Positions 36,844-46,812 of a stretch of 64,000 bases of DNA are shown here, one piece after another (the first letter of the stretch is position 1; each line of letters opens with the position of its first letter). Origin of the DNA: Evansella halocellulosilytica (GTDB taxonomy: Bacteria; Bacillota; Bacilli; Bacillales; Salisediminibacteriaceae); the NCBI RefSeq assembly GCF_002335745.1, contig NZ_NIST01000001.1:2457370-2521369 (forward strand), in the 5' to 3' direction. A program made the position numbers and the translations under genes. The notes under the pieces are model-generated. The model was not told where the DNA came from. It was given only the letters and a program-made list of their open reading frames with translations, and did not search any database.

Positions 36844-37152
36844 GATGTTTATTAATCCTTCCCTTTCTAAATTCCATATATTAGACGAGTCATATTATGC
36901 TTCATTTCAATCATTTATGCTTCTAATATTTTTTGTTCATCACTACATATCTACTCATAGCATATAAAAACAGTTTATTTATTCAAAATTTCTGTTTTGT
37001 TGAAGAAAATGATGAAGCTGGCTCATTCCTCGTACTATACACCTGTTTTGACAATCTTTCAATAGGTTATGATAACAATAATACGGAGCTCCTATAGTAA
37101 GAGGATGAGAATCGTAAATGGATCTGTAAGAATCGCATAGAAAAGGGGAATC
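36844..37152. other. Intergenic region without recognisable feature
   Basis: The 309 bp upstream of ygaE hold its expected promoter, but I could not define -35/-10 boxes. No gene or repeat is visible. Confidence 0.5.
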
Positions 37153-37186
37153 AAAAAAGCCTGCTCCATCATAGAAGGAGCAGGCT
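37153..37186 (-). terminator. Terminator of the glutamate synthase gene
   Basis: On the minus strand AGCCTGCTCC pairs with GGAGCAGGCT, followed by TTTTTT. Confidence 0.9.
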
Positions 37187-37201
37187 GACATACAAAATAC
37201 T

Positions 37202-40200
37202 TTATTCTGTTGATACGGCTGGGTCTGCTTGCTGTTTGACCGGAACAACTTGTAAGAAATGTTTTTCAGGATCTTTTAATAAGTTGTCAATATAGCCAGC
37301 TTCATCAAGTTGCTTTTGCGCAATTAATTCCTCATGATATTTTGTCAGAAGTTCAGTAACATCCGAAATTCCCGTTTCGCTCAACGGTTCGATCGACACT
37401 TTCGCTCCCTTTGCAATTCTTGCTTGTAAAGCTTGCTCATCTAAGCCCATTTCTGGATCGTGTCTTAAATAAATGACACCACCAGTCATACCAGCACAGA
37501 TCCATGGACCAGGGTCACCTAAGACGAGACCACGCCCATTTGTCATATATTCGAAGGCAAATCCTTTTAAGTTTGCATGGATGCCCATGCCATATCTTCG
37601 TCCTTTTGTTATCCGGCGTTTAAGCTTGCCGCCAAATATCATATCAGCACCAGATAAACGAATTCCCGCACGAGAGTCAGCATCACCTTGAATCATAAAG
37701 AGTCCTTGCTGAGCTCCATAGCCAGCTCCTTTTCCTACAGAACCATTAACAAATTCTCCGTGGTGCCCTTTAGATTTAAAGATTTTAAAGCTTCCTCCAA
37801 ATGACGTTTTTCCAACACCATCTTGAGCTCCTCCACTAATACGGATGTTAACACCATCACTGTTATAAGCGCCAAGCCCGTTCCCGAGAATTGAACCTTG
37901 TGTAAAGTTCAAATCGATGGCAGGGAGGTCACGATATGATCCATCAAGCTTTCCTCGGACACGGTGACAAGAAACTCGACTCCCTAGTACACGCTGTTCA
38001 GCAGTGACAGCCTCATAAGAACGAGAAGCCGTTAATTCTTCAACGTTGCCATCTAAATACTCTGCTCCGACAGCAACTGCTAATTGATGTTCTTCTTCAA
38101 CTTCATGGAGCGGTTCGAATGCTGCAACATCTTGTTCAGGTAATGTAGAGAGCAAATCACCTAAATCCATTTGATCGTGACCGTTTACTTGTTCTAGCAA
38201 ATCAGAACGACCAACTAGGTCTTGAGTTCGTTTGAATCCTAACGAAGCTGTTAATGCTTGAAGTTCACTCCCAAACGCACTAAACAAGTTCTTTAACCCT
38301 TCTACTGCTAAGTCATATTGTCTAGGTACAAAGCGTCGTAATCCATGCTCTTTCGCTTGTGCTTCCGATTCAATTTGTGTAGCTATACCGACGTGGCATG
38401 TGTCTAAGTGACAGCCTCGACATGCCGTACAACCGACAGCAATCATTGATAATGTCCCAAATCCAATACGATTGGCACCTAATAACATGAGTTTCATCGC
38501 ATCTGCTGCACTTTTCACACCACCATCAGCCCAAATTTCTACTTTATGGCGCAATCCGGCTTCTAATAATGCGAAATGAGCTGCTTTTACGCCAATTTCA
38601 GCTGGGAGACCGACGTGCTGTAAAGCATGAACTCTTGCAGCCCCTGTTCCGCCATCAAAGCCACTAAGTGTAATATAATCTGCACCAGCTTTAGCGATCC
38701 CAACAGCAATCGTTCCGATATTTGGAACAATAGGTACTTTGACAGCTACTTTAGCTTGATCGTTTGCAGTTTTAATTTCTGTAATCATTTGTGCCAAGTC
38801 TTCAATTGAATAAATATCATGATTATTGGACGGAGAGATCAAGTCAGAGCCAGTTGTTGCATTACGTGCTGCCGCAACTTTTTCTGTTACTTTTGATCCT
38901 GGTAAATGTCCGCCTTCACCTGGTTTTGCACCTTGGCCAATTTTTATTTCTAATAAATTAGATGAATTTAACAGCTCAACGTTCACTCCGAACCGGCCAG
39001 AAGCAATTTGCTGTCCGCGTGTATTAGGATATTTGCCGAGCATATCTTTAATTTCTCCGCCTTCTCCATTAAAGCTGATCATATTTAATTGATCAGCAGC
39101 CTCAGCGTATGCTCTGAAGGCAACCTCGTTTTGAGAGCCGAAAGACATCGAACTAATCATAAACGGCAAGTCATGGTTTTTAACACCAACATCAACGTCG
39201 TCTTTGTTAACGTTTGACTCCACTTGTTTTAACGCAGTCAAATGACGGATATTAATCGGATTCTTTGCTTCTTGTTCATCTAATTTCTCACGGTATGCAT
39301 CATAGCCAGCCTTTCCAGAAGCAAGGTCGCCTAACGACTTCCAAAGCCTTGGGAAAATATGAAATGATTTTCCTGGACGGGCTTTTTCATTTTCAAAGTC
39401 TTCTTTTCGTTTTAAGCTCTCTTCTTCCATTTTTGCGAAGTTGTAACCGAGCTCTGTTCCACCTAAAAAGTTGACGATGTTTAAACGATCAGCAATTTCT
39501 TCGTTTAACCCGATCGAAGAAAAGAGTCTGCCATATCCGCGCAGTTCATGAATCCCGATCGTTGAAATAATTTTTTCTAATCCTTTATTTAGAGCACTGA
39601 ACAGTTTTGTTGCAGGTTCGGAATCTTCATCGACAACAGTAGCAAACATAATATATGGGTGGATAATGTCTGCACCTAACCCGAATGCCACAGCGATATC
39701 ATGTAACGAACGAATACTTCCGGAGCGGAGAACAATTGAACCTAAACGACGTTTTTCTTTAGATGTCAATTCTTGATCTAGAGCTGACACTGCTAAGTGC
39801 GGATCGATCCAATAATTGTCATCCTCATGAGTACCATGATCATCGAGAACGAGTAATGTTTTTTCATTGTCAAGAGCAGATACGGCCTCATCGACTAAAC
39901 GTTGTAAAGCTTCTTCAACGCTTTCGTGTTCGAGACGAACCATTTTCAACGTATGCGCTTCATTCGTTTCCTCGTAGCGTTGCAGCAACCCCTCATACGA
40001 TAATTGGCCAAACTTGGATTCGATTGCTTTACCAGACATCGCCTCAGCAACGATTGGCGAATCAAGCTGTAGAATCGTTTTTAACGATTTTCTGTCAAAT
40101 AGCTCTGGTCGTTGCCCGATAATGACACGTGTAGAGAAGTGTTCCATTTCCCGGTCACGGTCAATTGCAGGGTTTGTGACAACTGCAACACTTTCTTTAA

Positions 40201-41701
40201 TAAAATCAGCAATATTTTGTCTTCCTGGATGAATGGCTGCTAAAGGAGAATCATGACCTAAAGAACGAATCGGTTCAGCTCCTTTATCTGCCATTTGTTC
40301 GATAAGCTGAATGTGCTCGCGATCCCATCCATTTGCAGAATAGACGGAAGGAGTCACATTTAGCTGGAATTGAATCGTATTTACAGGGCTTGATACATCC
40401 GTATTTAACCTTTTATGTGCTCCGTCGATCGGCAGCTTTCCAGCCATTCGTTTGTGTACTTCTTCTTGTAATTCATCGTGCCAATAAACGTCGATGACAC
40501 CGTCTTCGTTTCTTGATAGTCCAACTTTTTCGCCAGGTGCAAACGGCTTAGGCTCAGATAAGTAGATGTCAGATGTAAAAATTCCTTGTTCAGATGAGAA
40601 GACATAACTCGTTTCAGTTTCTAACATCCAGACCGGACGCAACCCGAGAGAATCAACACTAAAGACAGCTTCATTTCCGATTCGTGAAATAATTCCAGCT
40701 GGTCCTTGAGCAAAATGTCCCCATGCCTCACGTATATAAGTAAATAAATCTTGAAGATGTTCTGGATAATGCTTCATTTCATTTACGATCGGAGGGAAGA
40801 GAACTTCCATCGATTCGAACAATGATAACTCATGACGGGAGACAAACGTGTCAATAACCCGGTTTAAATCTTGTGAATCACTTCCGCCATCAACTAAGGG
40901 GACACCGAGCATGCTTGCTTCATCGCGCAGCTTGGCAATCGTATTAATTTCACCGTTATGTCCGATGACACTGAACGGCTGTACACGGAAAAAATTCGAT
41001 AATGTATTTGTAGAATAACGGTTGTGACCTAGAGTAGTCGTTGATGCTACTTTCTCATTAGATAAGTCATTATAATAGTTCGGCAGAACATCACCGCCGC
41101 CCATGACTTTGTAAACGGCATGCTCATGGCTTAGAGAAGCGACATGAACAGCAGGGTTCTTTTCAAACGTAATCGTCAATTCAAAAAGAAGTGCTCGTAA
41201 AGATGTCATCGACATTTCTTTGTCGCCAACTAACGCCACTTGCCAAAAAGTAGGCTCGTGTTTTTTAGCAATTGGCCCTAGTGCTTCTCGATTTGTTTCG
41301 GTTTCACTTTCAAAAATCAACTTCAGGCCAGCTTCTTCAAAAGACTTTTTCATTTCATCTTTTGAATGTTCCACATCAGTCCCTTGTTCGATAAAAATGT
41401 GCCCAACAATAAACGTGTTTTCATCTGTTAAAGAAGGGTTGCTGTCAGATTGACGAAGTTTTTCTTTCCAAAGCTCTACTGGGATGTCGATATGAATTCC
41501 TACACCATCCCCTTCATCATTAATAAACCCAGCTCGGTGGTTCATTTTAATAAGTGCTTCAATTGTATTGTCTATATTTGTTTTTGTAGGATTATCTTCT
41601 TTTTCAATAAATGCAACGATTCCACAACTATCGTGTTCTTCTTTCAATGCACCTTGAAAACTTCCAATCAGCTTATTACGATTTGTTAATAATTTGGTCA
41701 C
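37202..41701 (-). CDS. Glutamate synthase large subunit-like protein, solitary
   Basis: The 1499-residue protein has all four domains of a glutamate synthase large chain. The amidotransferase starts at Cys26 in EEHDSCGIVAF and keeps GHNRYST and HNGEINT. A central domain follows. The FMN/synthase domain has GQGAKPGEGGHLPGSKV and a 3Fe-4S motif GCTACRGCHLDTC. The C-terminal GXGXG domain includes GVNIRISGGAQDGVGK. It is divergent from typical GltA: the HRGG..DPDTGDGAG segment reads HRAGFINDEGDGVG. No small subunit is adjacent. The GTG at 41701 fits AGGAGGTG 9 bases away; a GTG at 41713 overlaps the site. It would make glutamate from glutamine and 2-oxoglutarate, with an unknown electron donor. 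Confidence 0.88.
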   Translation of the reverse strand: MTKLLTNRNKLIGSFQGALKEEHDSCGIVAFIEKEDNPTKTNIDNTIEALIKMNHRAGFINDEGDGVGIHIDIPVELWKEKLRQSDSNPSLTDENTFIVGHIFIEQGTDVEHSKDEMKKSFEEAGLKLIFESETETNREALGPIAKKHEPTFWQVALVGDKEMSMTSLRALLFELTITFEKNPAVHVASLSHEHAVYKVMGGGDVLPNYYNDLSNEKVASTTTLGHNRYSTNTLSNFFRVQPFSVIGHNGEINTIAKLRDEASMLGVPLVDGGSDSQDLNRVIDTFVSRHELSLFESMEVLFPPIVNEMKHYPEHLQDLFTYIREAWGHFAQGPAGIISRIGNEAVFSVDSLGLRPVWMLETETSYVFSSEQGIFTSDIYLSEPKPFAPGEKVGLSRNEDGVIDVYWHDELQEEVHKRMAGKLPIDGAHKRLNTDVSSPVNTIQFQLNVTPSVYSANGWDREHIQLIEQMADKGAEPIRSLGHDSPLAAIHPGRQNIADFIKESVAVVTNPAIDRDREMEHFSTRVIIGQRPELFDRKSLKTILQLDSPIVAEAMSGKAIESKFGQLSYEGLLQRYEETNEAHTLKMVRLEHESVEEALQRLVDEAVSALDNEKTLLVLDDHGTHEDDNYWIDPHLAVSALDQELTSKEKRRLGSIVLRSGSIRSLHDIAVAFGLGADIIHPYIMFATVVDEDSEPATKLFSALNKGLEKIISTIGIHELRGYGRLFSSIGLNEEIADRLNIVNFLGGTELGYNFAKMEEESLKRKEDFENEKARPGKSFHIFPRLWKSLGDLASGKAGYDAYREKLDEQEAKNPINIRHLTALKQVESNVNKDDVDVGVKNHDLPFMISSMSFGSQNEVAFRAYAEAADQLNMISFNGEGGEIKDMLGKYPNTRGQQIASGRFGVNVELLNSSNLLEIKIGQGAKPGEGGHLPGSKVTEKVAAARNATTGSDLISPSNNHDIYSIEDLAQMITEIKTANDQAKVAVKVPIVPNIGTIAVGIAKAGADYITLSGFDGGTGAARVHALQHVGLPAEIGVKAAHFALLEAGLRHKVEIWADGGVKSAADAMKLMLLGANRIGFGTLSMIAVGCTACRGCHLDTCHVGIATQIESEAQAKEHGLRRFVPRQYDLAVEGLKNLFSAFGSELQALTASLGFKRTQDLVGRSDLLEQVNGHDQMDLGDLLSTLPEQDVAAFEPLHEVEEEHQLAVAVGAEYLDGNVEELTASRSYEAVTAEQRVLGSRVSCHRVRGKLDGSYRDLPAIDLNFTQGSILGNGLGAYNSDGVNIRISGGAQDGVGKTSFGGSFKIFKSKGHHGEFVNGSVGKGAGYGAQQGLFMIQGDADSRAGIRLSGADMIFGGKLKRRITKGRRYGMGIHANLKGFAFEYMTNGRGLVLGDPGPWICAGMTGGVIYLRHDPEMGLDEQALQARIAKGAKVSIEPLSETGISDVTELLTKYHEELIAQKQLDEAGYIDNLLKDPEKHFLQVVPVKQQADPAVSTE

Positions 41702-42097
41702 GCTGACCTTCACCTCCTATAAATAGTTAAACAGGTTGTTAAAAACGTTTCGAACAAGTGACTTTCGATGTTTCGCGTCATCTCGGCTTTTTGCTGTATT
41801 CTTGTTTCGACTCTATCTCTTCTCTACTAGATCTCGTGCGAGCATGAATAAATCAAATCGGAGTAGCTCGATGTTGATGATGCTCTTTGTCCGCTTTTTT
41901 AACATTCACTTATAAGGGATTTGTGTTAGAAAACTTAACACATATTGACGCAGCAACCCTCACTTCACAGAATTATCAGAATTATGATTACTTTACCATC
42001 TATTAATAGAGAAATCAATTATTTATACATTGAAACGGATATAATATACAAAATCAACCTGTCCGAAAATGCGAGTTCATACTTTACGACACCTTAA
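41702..42097. other. Upstream region of the glutamate synthase gene
   Basis: No gene is visible. On the minus strand TTGATT, 17 bases, TAAAGT near 42000 is a weak promoter candidate. AT-rich plus-strand TATAAT at 42042 leads into no credible gene. Confidence 0.3.
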
Positions 42098-42111
42098 TGT
42101 AAACGTTTTCA
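42098..42111. promoter_or_regulatory. cre site (CcpA), full consensus match
   Basis: TGTAAACGTTTTCA fits TGWAARCGYTWNCW at all 14 positions. It lies about 390 bp upstream of the glutamate synthase start and just beyond the gsaB terminator, so its target is uncertain. Confidence 0.6.
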
Positions 42112-42122
42112 AAAAAGTTTCG

Positions 42123-42157
42123 AAAAAAATAAAGAGCGAATGGGTAGATTCGCTCTT
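42123..42157 (-). terminator. Terminator of gsaB
   Basis: On the minus strand AAGAGCGAA pairs with TTCGCTCTT, followed by TATTTTTTT. Confidence 0.85.
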
Positions 42158-42177
42158 GTATAAAAACGTATATTTAT

Positions 42178-43470
42178 TCAAAAAATCCAATTGGAAAAAA
42201 TATCATCTACAGCATGGAGCGTCGTTTCAATATCTTCTTTTGTATGTTCGGTCGTTAAAAACCAAGCTTCATATTTAGAAGGAGCGAGATTGATCCCACG
42301 CTGAAGCATTTCATTAAAGAAATAAGCGAATTTTTCACCGTTGCTATTTTCAGCGTCTGCATAATTACTTACTTTCTCGACATCAAAGTAGACAGTGAGT
42401 GCTCCTTTAAGACGGTTAACAGTAACTGGTATACGATGTTTTTCAGCTGATGTGATGATTCCCTCCTCGAGCAACTTTCCGAGTTCATCTAGTTTTTCAT
42501 ATACACCGGGGTCGTTTAATACTTCCAAACAGGCGATTCCTGCCCGAATTGATGCAGGATTACCTGCCATCGTCCCAGCTTGATAAGCCGGACCGAGCGG
42601 AGCGACTTGTTCCATAATTTCCTGTTTTCCTCCGTAGGCTCCAATTGGTAATCCGCCTCCAATTATTTTTCCAAGGGCAGTCATGTCTGGTTCAACATTA
42701 AGCAAGTTTTGGGCTCCGCCATACATGAAACGGAACGCCGTAATAACTTCATCATAGATGACAAGTGCACCTGCTTCGTGAGCAAGCTCATTAACCGATT
42801 CTAAAAATCCTGGCTCAGGTTCAACAATCCCGAAGTTTCCGACGATCGGCTCGACAAGTACGCCAGCAATGTCATTTCCCCAATGATGAAGGGCTTCTTT
42901 AAAGCTTTCAATATCATTGAACGGTACCGTAATCACTTCTTTTGCAATACTTTTCGTTACGCCAGCAGAATCAGGGTTCCCAAGTGTAGAAGGGCCTGAG
43001 CCTGCAGCAACGAGGACGAGATCGGAGTGTCCGTGATAACATCCGGCAAATTTAATAATTTTATCTTTACCCGTATAAGCGCGGGCAACTCGAATTGTCG
43101 TCATGACAGCTTCAGTACCTGAATTGACAAAACGTACTTTTTCCATAGATGGAATGGCTTCTCGAAGCATAGTTGCAAACTGATTTTCATATATAGTCGG
43201 TGTACCGTACAACACACCGTCTTCAGCCGCAGCTTGAATTGCTTTTGTTATGTGAGGGTGAGCGTGCCCAGTAATAATAGGTCCGTAAGCAGCTAAGTAG
43301 TCTAAGTATTTATTATCATCTACATCCCAAAAATAAGCTCCTTTTGCTTTTTTCATAAAAATCGGCTGTCCGCCTCCTACAGCTTTAAACGAGCGGGATG
43401 GGCTGTTTACTCCGCCTAAGATGACGTCTTGAGCTTCTTTATATAACTTTTTTGATTGTTCGTGGTTCAT
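42178..43470 (-). CDS. gsaB: Glutamate-1-semialdehyde 2,1-aminomutase
   Basis: The 430-residue PLP enzyme converts glutamate 1-semialdehyde to 5-aminolevulinate for haem synthesis. The PLP lysine is Lys268 in [17 protein letters not shown], with [17 protein letters not shown] and [10 protein letters not shown] as further landmarks. This is the second, gsaB-type copy by synteny with ygaE, bcp and perR; the haem-operon hemL would be elsewhere. AAGGAGG stands before the ATG. Confidence 0.94.
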   Translation of the reverse strand: MNHEQSKKLYKEAQDVILGGVNSPSRSFKAVGGGQPIFMKKAKGAYFWDVDDNKYLDYLAAYGPIITGHAHPHITKAIQAAAEDGVLYGTPTIYENQFATMLREAIPSMEKVRFVNSGTEAVMTTIRVARAYTGKDKIIKFAGCYHGHSDLVLVAAGSGPSTLGNPDSAGVTKSIAKEVITVPFNDIESFKEALHHWGNDIAGVLVEPIVGNFGIVEPEPGFLESVNELAHEAGALVIYDEVITAFRFMYGGAQNLLNVEPDMTALGKIIGGGLPIGAYGGKQEIMEQVAPLGPAYQAGTMAGNPASIRAGIACLEVLNDPGVYEKLDELGKLLEEGIITSAEKHRIPVTVNRLKGALTVYFDVEKVSNYADAENSNGEKFAYFFNEMLQRGINLAPSKYEAWFLTTEHTKEDIETTLHAVDDIFSNWIF

Positions 43471-43647
43471 TTTTTGCCTCCTTCAAACTTCGTCATACGA
43501 TTGAACATGACTATTGTATCACGTTTTCGCTCATACTCATTGTTCCGAAGGTTCTCCAATCTGTCAACATGAAAAGCTTGCTTCTTGAATCTAAATGAGG
43601 CATTCGTTACACTAATAAAGTTGTAAAAGTGAGAGGAGGATACTTTA

Positions 43648-44658
43648 ATGAATATCATTGAAGTTCATCAACTTAGAAAGGAATTTAAGTCGTATTCAAG
43701 CCGACAAGGTTTAACAGGCGCCTTTCGTGACTTGTTTACGAGAAACTATAAAATATTACGTGCCGTGAACGATATTTCTTTACAAGTGAAACAAGGTGAG
43801 ATGGTCGGCTATATTGGTGAAAATGGAGCAGGGAAGTCAACGACGATTAAAATGTTGACAGGCATTTTAACCCCTACATCCGGTGAAGTTGTCGTAAACG
43901 GAATGAATCCACATAAAGAAAGGGAAAAATTTGTTCAGACAATCGGTGTCGTATTTGGACAACGTTCCCAGTTATGGTGGGACATTGCTGTTCAAGAATC
44001 GTTTAAACTGCTGAAAAAAGTATACAAAGTGTCAGATGAAGATTACGAGACTCATATGAAAGAAGTTATTGAAACGTTAGAAATTGAACCTTTACTAGAT
44101 AAGCCGGTTCGAAAACTGTCTTTAGGACAACGTATGCGTTGTGAGCTTGCTGCAGCACTTATCCACAATCCGCCACTGCTTTTTCTTGATGAACCGACGA
44201 TCGGTTTGGACGTTCTTGTGAAAATGAAAATTCGTAGATTCTTAATGGAAATTAATAGAAAGTATAAAACGACGATCTTATTAACGACACATGATTTGGC
44301 AGATATTGAAGCATTATGTGACCGTGTCGTTTTGTTAGATGATGGAAAAATCATTTATGATGGGAAACTTGAACAATTGCAAAAAAATTGGGTTGAAGGA
44401 AAGCAAGTTCATTTTGAATTCCATGAAGAAGCTTCTCTTCCATCATTAGAAGCATTAACGAGTCATTTTGATGTGAAATGGCGTAAAGGTGAACGTTCGA
44501 ATCAGTGGATTGTAACAGTTGATGGTGATGATGATGCGGTATCAAAAGTGATGAGTGAAGTTATGGCTGTTCATCCGATTGCGGATGTGAAATTAAATCA
44601 AGTATCTACTGAAGAGATTATCCGAAATATTTATGAAGAAGGCGTCATCCATGGTTAA
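43648..44658 (+). CDS. ABC-2 type transporter ATP-binding protein
   Basis: A 336-residue ATPase with Walker A GENGAGKSTTIKML, signature LSLGQRMRCELAAAL, Walker B LLFLDEPTIGLD and switch His in TTHDL. The insertion SYSSRQGLTGAFRDLFTRNY before the core is typical of the daunorubicin-type/DUF990-linked exporters. A C-terminal regulatory domain of about 80 residues follows. GAGAGGAGG precedes the ATG. It starts a three-gene operon with two permeases. The substrate is unknown. Confidence 0.92.
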   Translation: MNIIEVHQLRKEFKSYSSRQGLTGAFRDLFTRNYKILRAVNDISLQVKQGEMVGYIGENGAGKSTTIKMLTGILTPTSGEVVVNGMNPHKEREKFVQTIGVVFGQRSQLWWDIAVQESFKLLKKVYKVSDEDYETHMKEVIETLEIEPLLDKPVRKLSLGQRMRCELAAALIHNPPLLFLDEPTIGLDVLVKMKIRRFLMEINRKYKTTILLTTHDLADIEALCDRVVLLDDGKIIYDGKLEQLQKNWVEGKQVHFEFHEEASLPSLEALTSHFDVKWRKGERSNQWIVTVDGDDDAVSKVMSEVMAVHPIADVKLNQVSTEEIIRNIYEEGVIHG

Positions 44659-45451
44659 TATGAGTATGTATATCGAAATGATCCGCATCCGCTTTCTCAT
44701 GATGCTCGCATATCGAACGAACTATTACAGTGGAATTTTAATTTATTCGATTAATATTGGTGCTTATTATTTTTTATGGCAGGCGATTTACGGTGCACAA
44801 GAATCGATTCAAGACTTAAGTGTCACGCAAATGACAACGTACGTTGCGATTGCCTGGATGGCACGAGCTTTTTACTTTAATAATATTGATCGTGAAATTG
44901 CCCAAGAGATACAAGAAGGCAAAGTCGCAGTAGAGATGATCCGACCTTATAACTACTTAGCAATGAAGACGATGCAAGGACTTGGTGAGGGTCTGTTTAG
45001 ACTGCTGTTTTTCTCTGTCCCAGGTATGGCGTTAATTTGGCTCGTATTCCCGATCGATTTTTCGAATTCATTAACGATTTGGCTCTTATTTTTCGTCTCG
45101 ATTATTTTCAGCTTTATCGTGAATACGCAAATTAATTTAATAACGGGGATTTTAACGTTTTTCTTAATGTACAATACAGGACTTATCCGTGCAAAACGCG
45201 TCGTGATTGATTTATTTTCAGGATTATTGCTTCCCATATCGTTTTATCCGTTATGGGCTCAAGAGATTATGGGATTCTTACCGTTTCAAGCGATTAGCTA
45301 TATCCCATCGATGATTTTTACAGAAGGGTTTACCGGGGCTGAAGTGTATTCAGCGCTTGGGATTCAGTTGTTCTGGTCATTATTTTTGTTCATACCGATA
45401 CAAGTTATGTGGATAATAGCAAGGCGACAGTTAGTCGTACAAGGAGGGTAG
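44651..45451 (+). CDS. ABC-2 family permease, first subunit
   Basis: A 266-residue protein with six hydrophobic segments. It begins MSMYIEMIRIRFLMMLAYRT, a feature of the DUF990/ABC-2 permeases. The ATG at 44651 overlaps the ATPase stop by 8 bp, so translation is coupled. It is paired with the next permease to make a heteromeric channel. Confidence 0.85.
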   Translation: MVNMSMYIEMIRIRFLMMLAYRTNYYSGILIYSINIGAYYFLWQAIYGAQESIQDLSVTQMTTYVAIAWMARAFYFNNIDREIAQEIQEGKVAVEMIRPYNYLAMKTMQGLGEGLFRLLFFSVPGMALIWLVFPIDFSNSLTIWLLFFVSIIFSFIVNTQINLITGILTFFLMYNTGLIRAKRVVIDLFSGLLLPISFYPLWAQEIMGFLPFQAISYIPSMIFTEGFTGAEVYSALGIQLFWSLFLFIPIQVMWIIARRQLVVQGG

Positions 45452-45455
45452 GTCA

Positions 45456-46241
45456 TTGTTTTATTTATCGATCTTTTTTCAATATGCATCACAATATATG
45501 AAAACGAGGATGAGCTATCGTGCTGATTTAGTCGTTGAGCTTTTTTCAGATTTGCTCTTTCAAGCTGTAAACCTCATCTTTATTCTCGTTGTCTTCGGCC
45601 ATACGACCCTTCTCAGCGGTTGGAGCAGGGAAGAGATCATCTTTATTTACGGATTTTTCCTCGTTCCATATGCGATTTTCTCGTCGTTTTTTAATATTTG
45701 GGATTTTAATGAACGTTATATCGTGAAAGGTGAAATGGACAGAGTGCTGACGCGACCGATTCATAGTCTTTTTCAAATTATTATTGAACGAATGGAGCTT
45801 GAGTCGATGTTTGGTGTCATTACTGGAGTTGCGATCATGTTTTATGCAGGATCACAGCTTGGCCTGACACTTGATTGGTATGATCCATTTGCGTTTCTGT
45901 TAATGGTGATCGGCGGTTCTCTTATTTATGCTGGAATATTTATTATTTTAGCAAGCATCAGCTTTTGGTCAGATAGTAAAACCGATATTATGCCGATGAT
46001 GTACAATATCGGAAACTACGGGCGTTATCCCGTTGATATTTATAATCAAGTTATTCGTTACGTATTAACTTGGATTTTACCGTTTGCGTTTGTTGGTGTT
46101 TATCCTTCAGCATTCTTCCTCGGCCGTTCAGAGTGGTATGGGTATGCGTTTTTCACTCCAGTTATGGGTGTGATCTTTTTAGGAATTGCGATTATATTAT
46201 GGAATGCAGGAGTTAAAAGATACCGCGGTGCAGGAAATTAA
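45456..46241 (+). CDS. ABC-2 family permease, second subunit
   Basis: A 261-residue membrane protein with six hydrophobic segments, opening MKTRMSYRADLVVELFSDLL and containing WDFNERYIVKGEMDRVLTRP, which is typical of the ABC-2/DUF990 partner family. The TTG start lies 7 bases after AAGGAGGG and 4 bp after the previous stop. The operon ends here without an evident terminator. Confidence 0.86.
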   Translation: MFYLSIFFQYASQYMKTRMSYRADLVVELFSDLLFQAVNLIFILVVFGHTTLLSGWSREEIIFIYGFFLVPYAIFSSFFNIWDFNERYIVKGEMDRVLTRPIHSLFQIIIERMELESMFGVITGVAIMFYAGSQLGLTLDWYDPFAFLLMVIGGSLIYAGIFIILASISFWSDSKTDIMPMMYNIGNYGRYPVDIYNQVIRYVLTWILPFAFVGVYPSAFFLGRSEWYGYAFFTPVMGVIFLGIAIILWNAGVKRYRGAGN

Positions 46242-46317
46242 ATGATCATAATCTAAACTTGAGGTTCCTTGTCCTAAAAGTCTCCAGTTATTCATAAGAT
46301 AAATGGAGGTGGTAGTG

Positions 46318-46746
46318 ATGAGGACCCTCCTTTTTTTGTTCATTATTGCGATGGCGGTTGGCGGTATTATTATGAGTTTAATGCTTTTATTAAAAAACCA
46401 GCCAGAGTATAGGAGAAGAGTATCTTTAAAAAATTTCATTGTTTTAATCGTAACATATGCAACTGTTATGGCCGGTTTTGGTGTCATCTATTTAGCACTT
46501 GAACTGTTAGGAATGCCGGTTTTAGCAGAAGGGAAAAGGCTGGAATATGAATCGTTTTTGCATCTAGTTGAAGATGTCCTTTATTTTAGTGCTGTTACGC
46601 TGCTAACAGTTGGTTATGGGGATATTATTCCTCAAGGACTCGGTCGCTGGGTCGCGATGGTTCAAGCACTTATCGGCTATTTACTTCCGGCGGCTTTCGT
46701 TGTTACGACAGTGATTCATTACGATCAAAGGGCAGAACGTTTGTAG
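46318..46746 (+). CDS. Two-helix potassium channel family protein
   Basis: A 142-residue protein with one N-terminal hydrophobic helix, a second near residue 50, then pore helix and selectivity filter LLTVGYGDIIPQG and the inner helix ALIGYLLPAAFVVTTVI. The TVGYGD filter indicates K+ selectivity. No ligand-binding RCK or cyclic-nucleotide domain is attached. GGAGGTGG lies 5 bases before the ATG at 46318. It is 60 bp upstream of bcp on the same strand. Confidence 0.88.
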   Translation: MRTLLFLFIIAMAVGGIIMSLMLLLKNQPEYRRRVSLKNFIVLIVTYATVMAGFGVIYLALELLGMPVLAEGKRLEYESFLHLVEDVLYFSAVTLLTVGYGDIIPQGLGRWVAMVQALIGYLLPAAFVVTTVIHYDQRAERL

Positions 46747-46812
46747 CTTTTAGTTAGATTGGTTATCCTTATAATGTATATGAATACATACGTTTTAAGG
46801 AGGAACTAAAAA

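Noticed and set aside
36979..37248. Minus-strand open frame of 89 codons
   Set aside because: It overlaps the glutamate synthase terminator and the end of that gene in another frame; no start signal.
42069..42278. Plus-strand open frame of 69 codons with TATAAT upstream
   Set aside because: It runs through the gsaB terminator and into the antisense of gsaB, has no ribosome binding site and low-complexity Lys-rich sequence.
46769..46783. Possible PerR box before bcp
   Set aside because: The left half TTATAAT fits, but the right half matches at only 4 of 7 positions.
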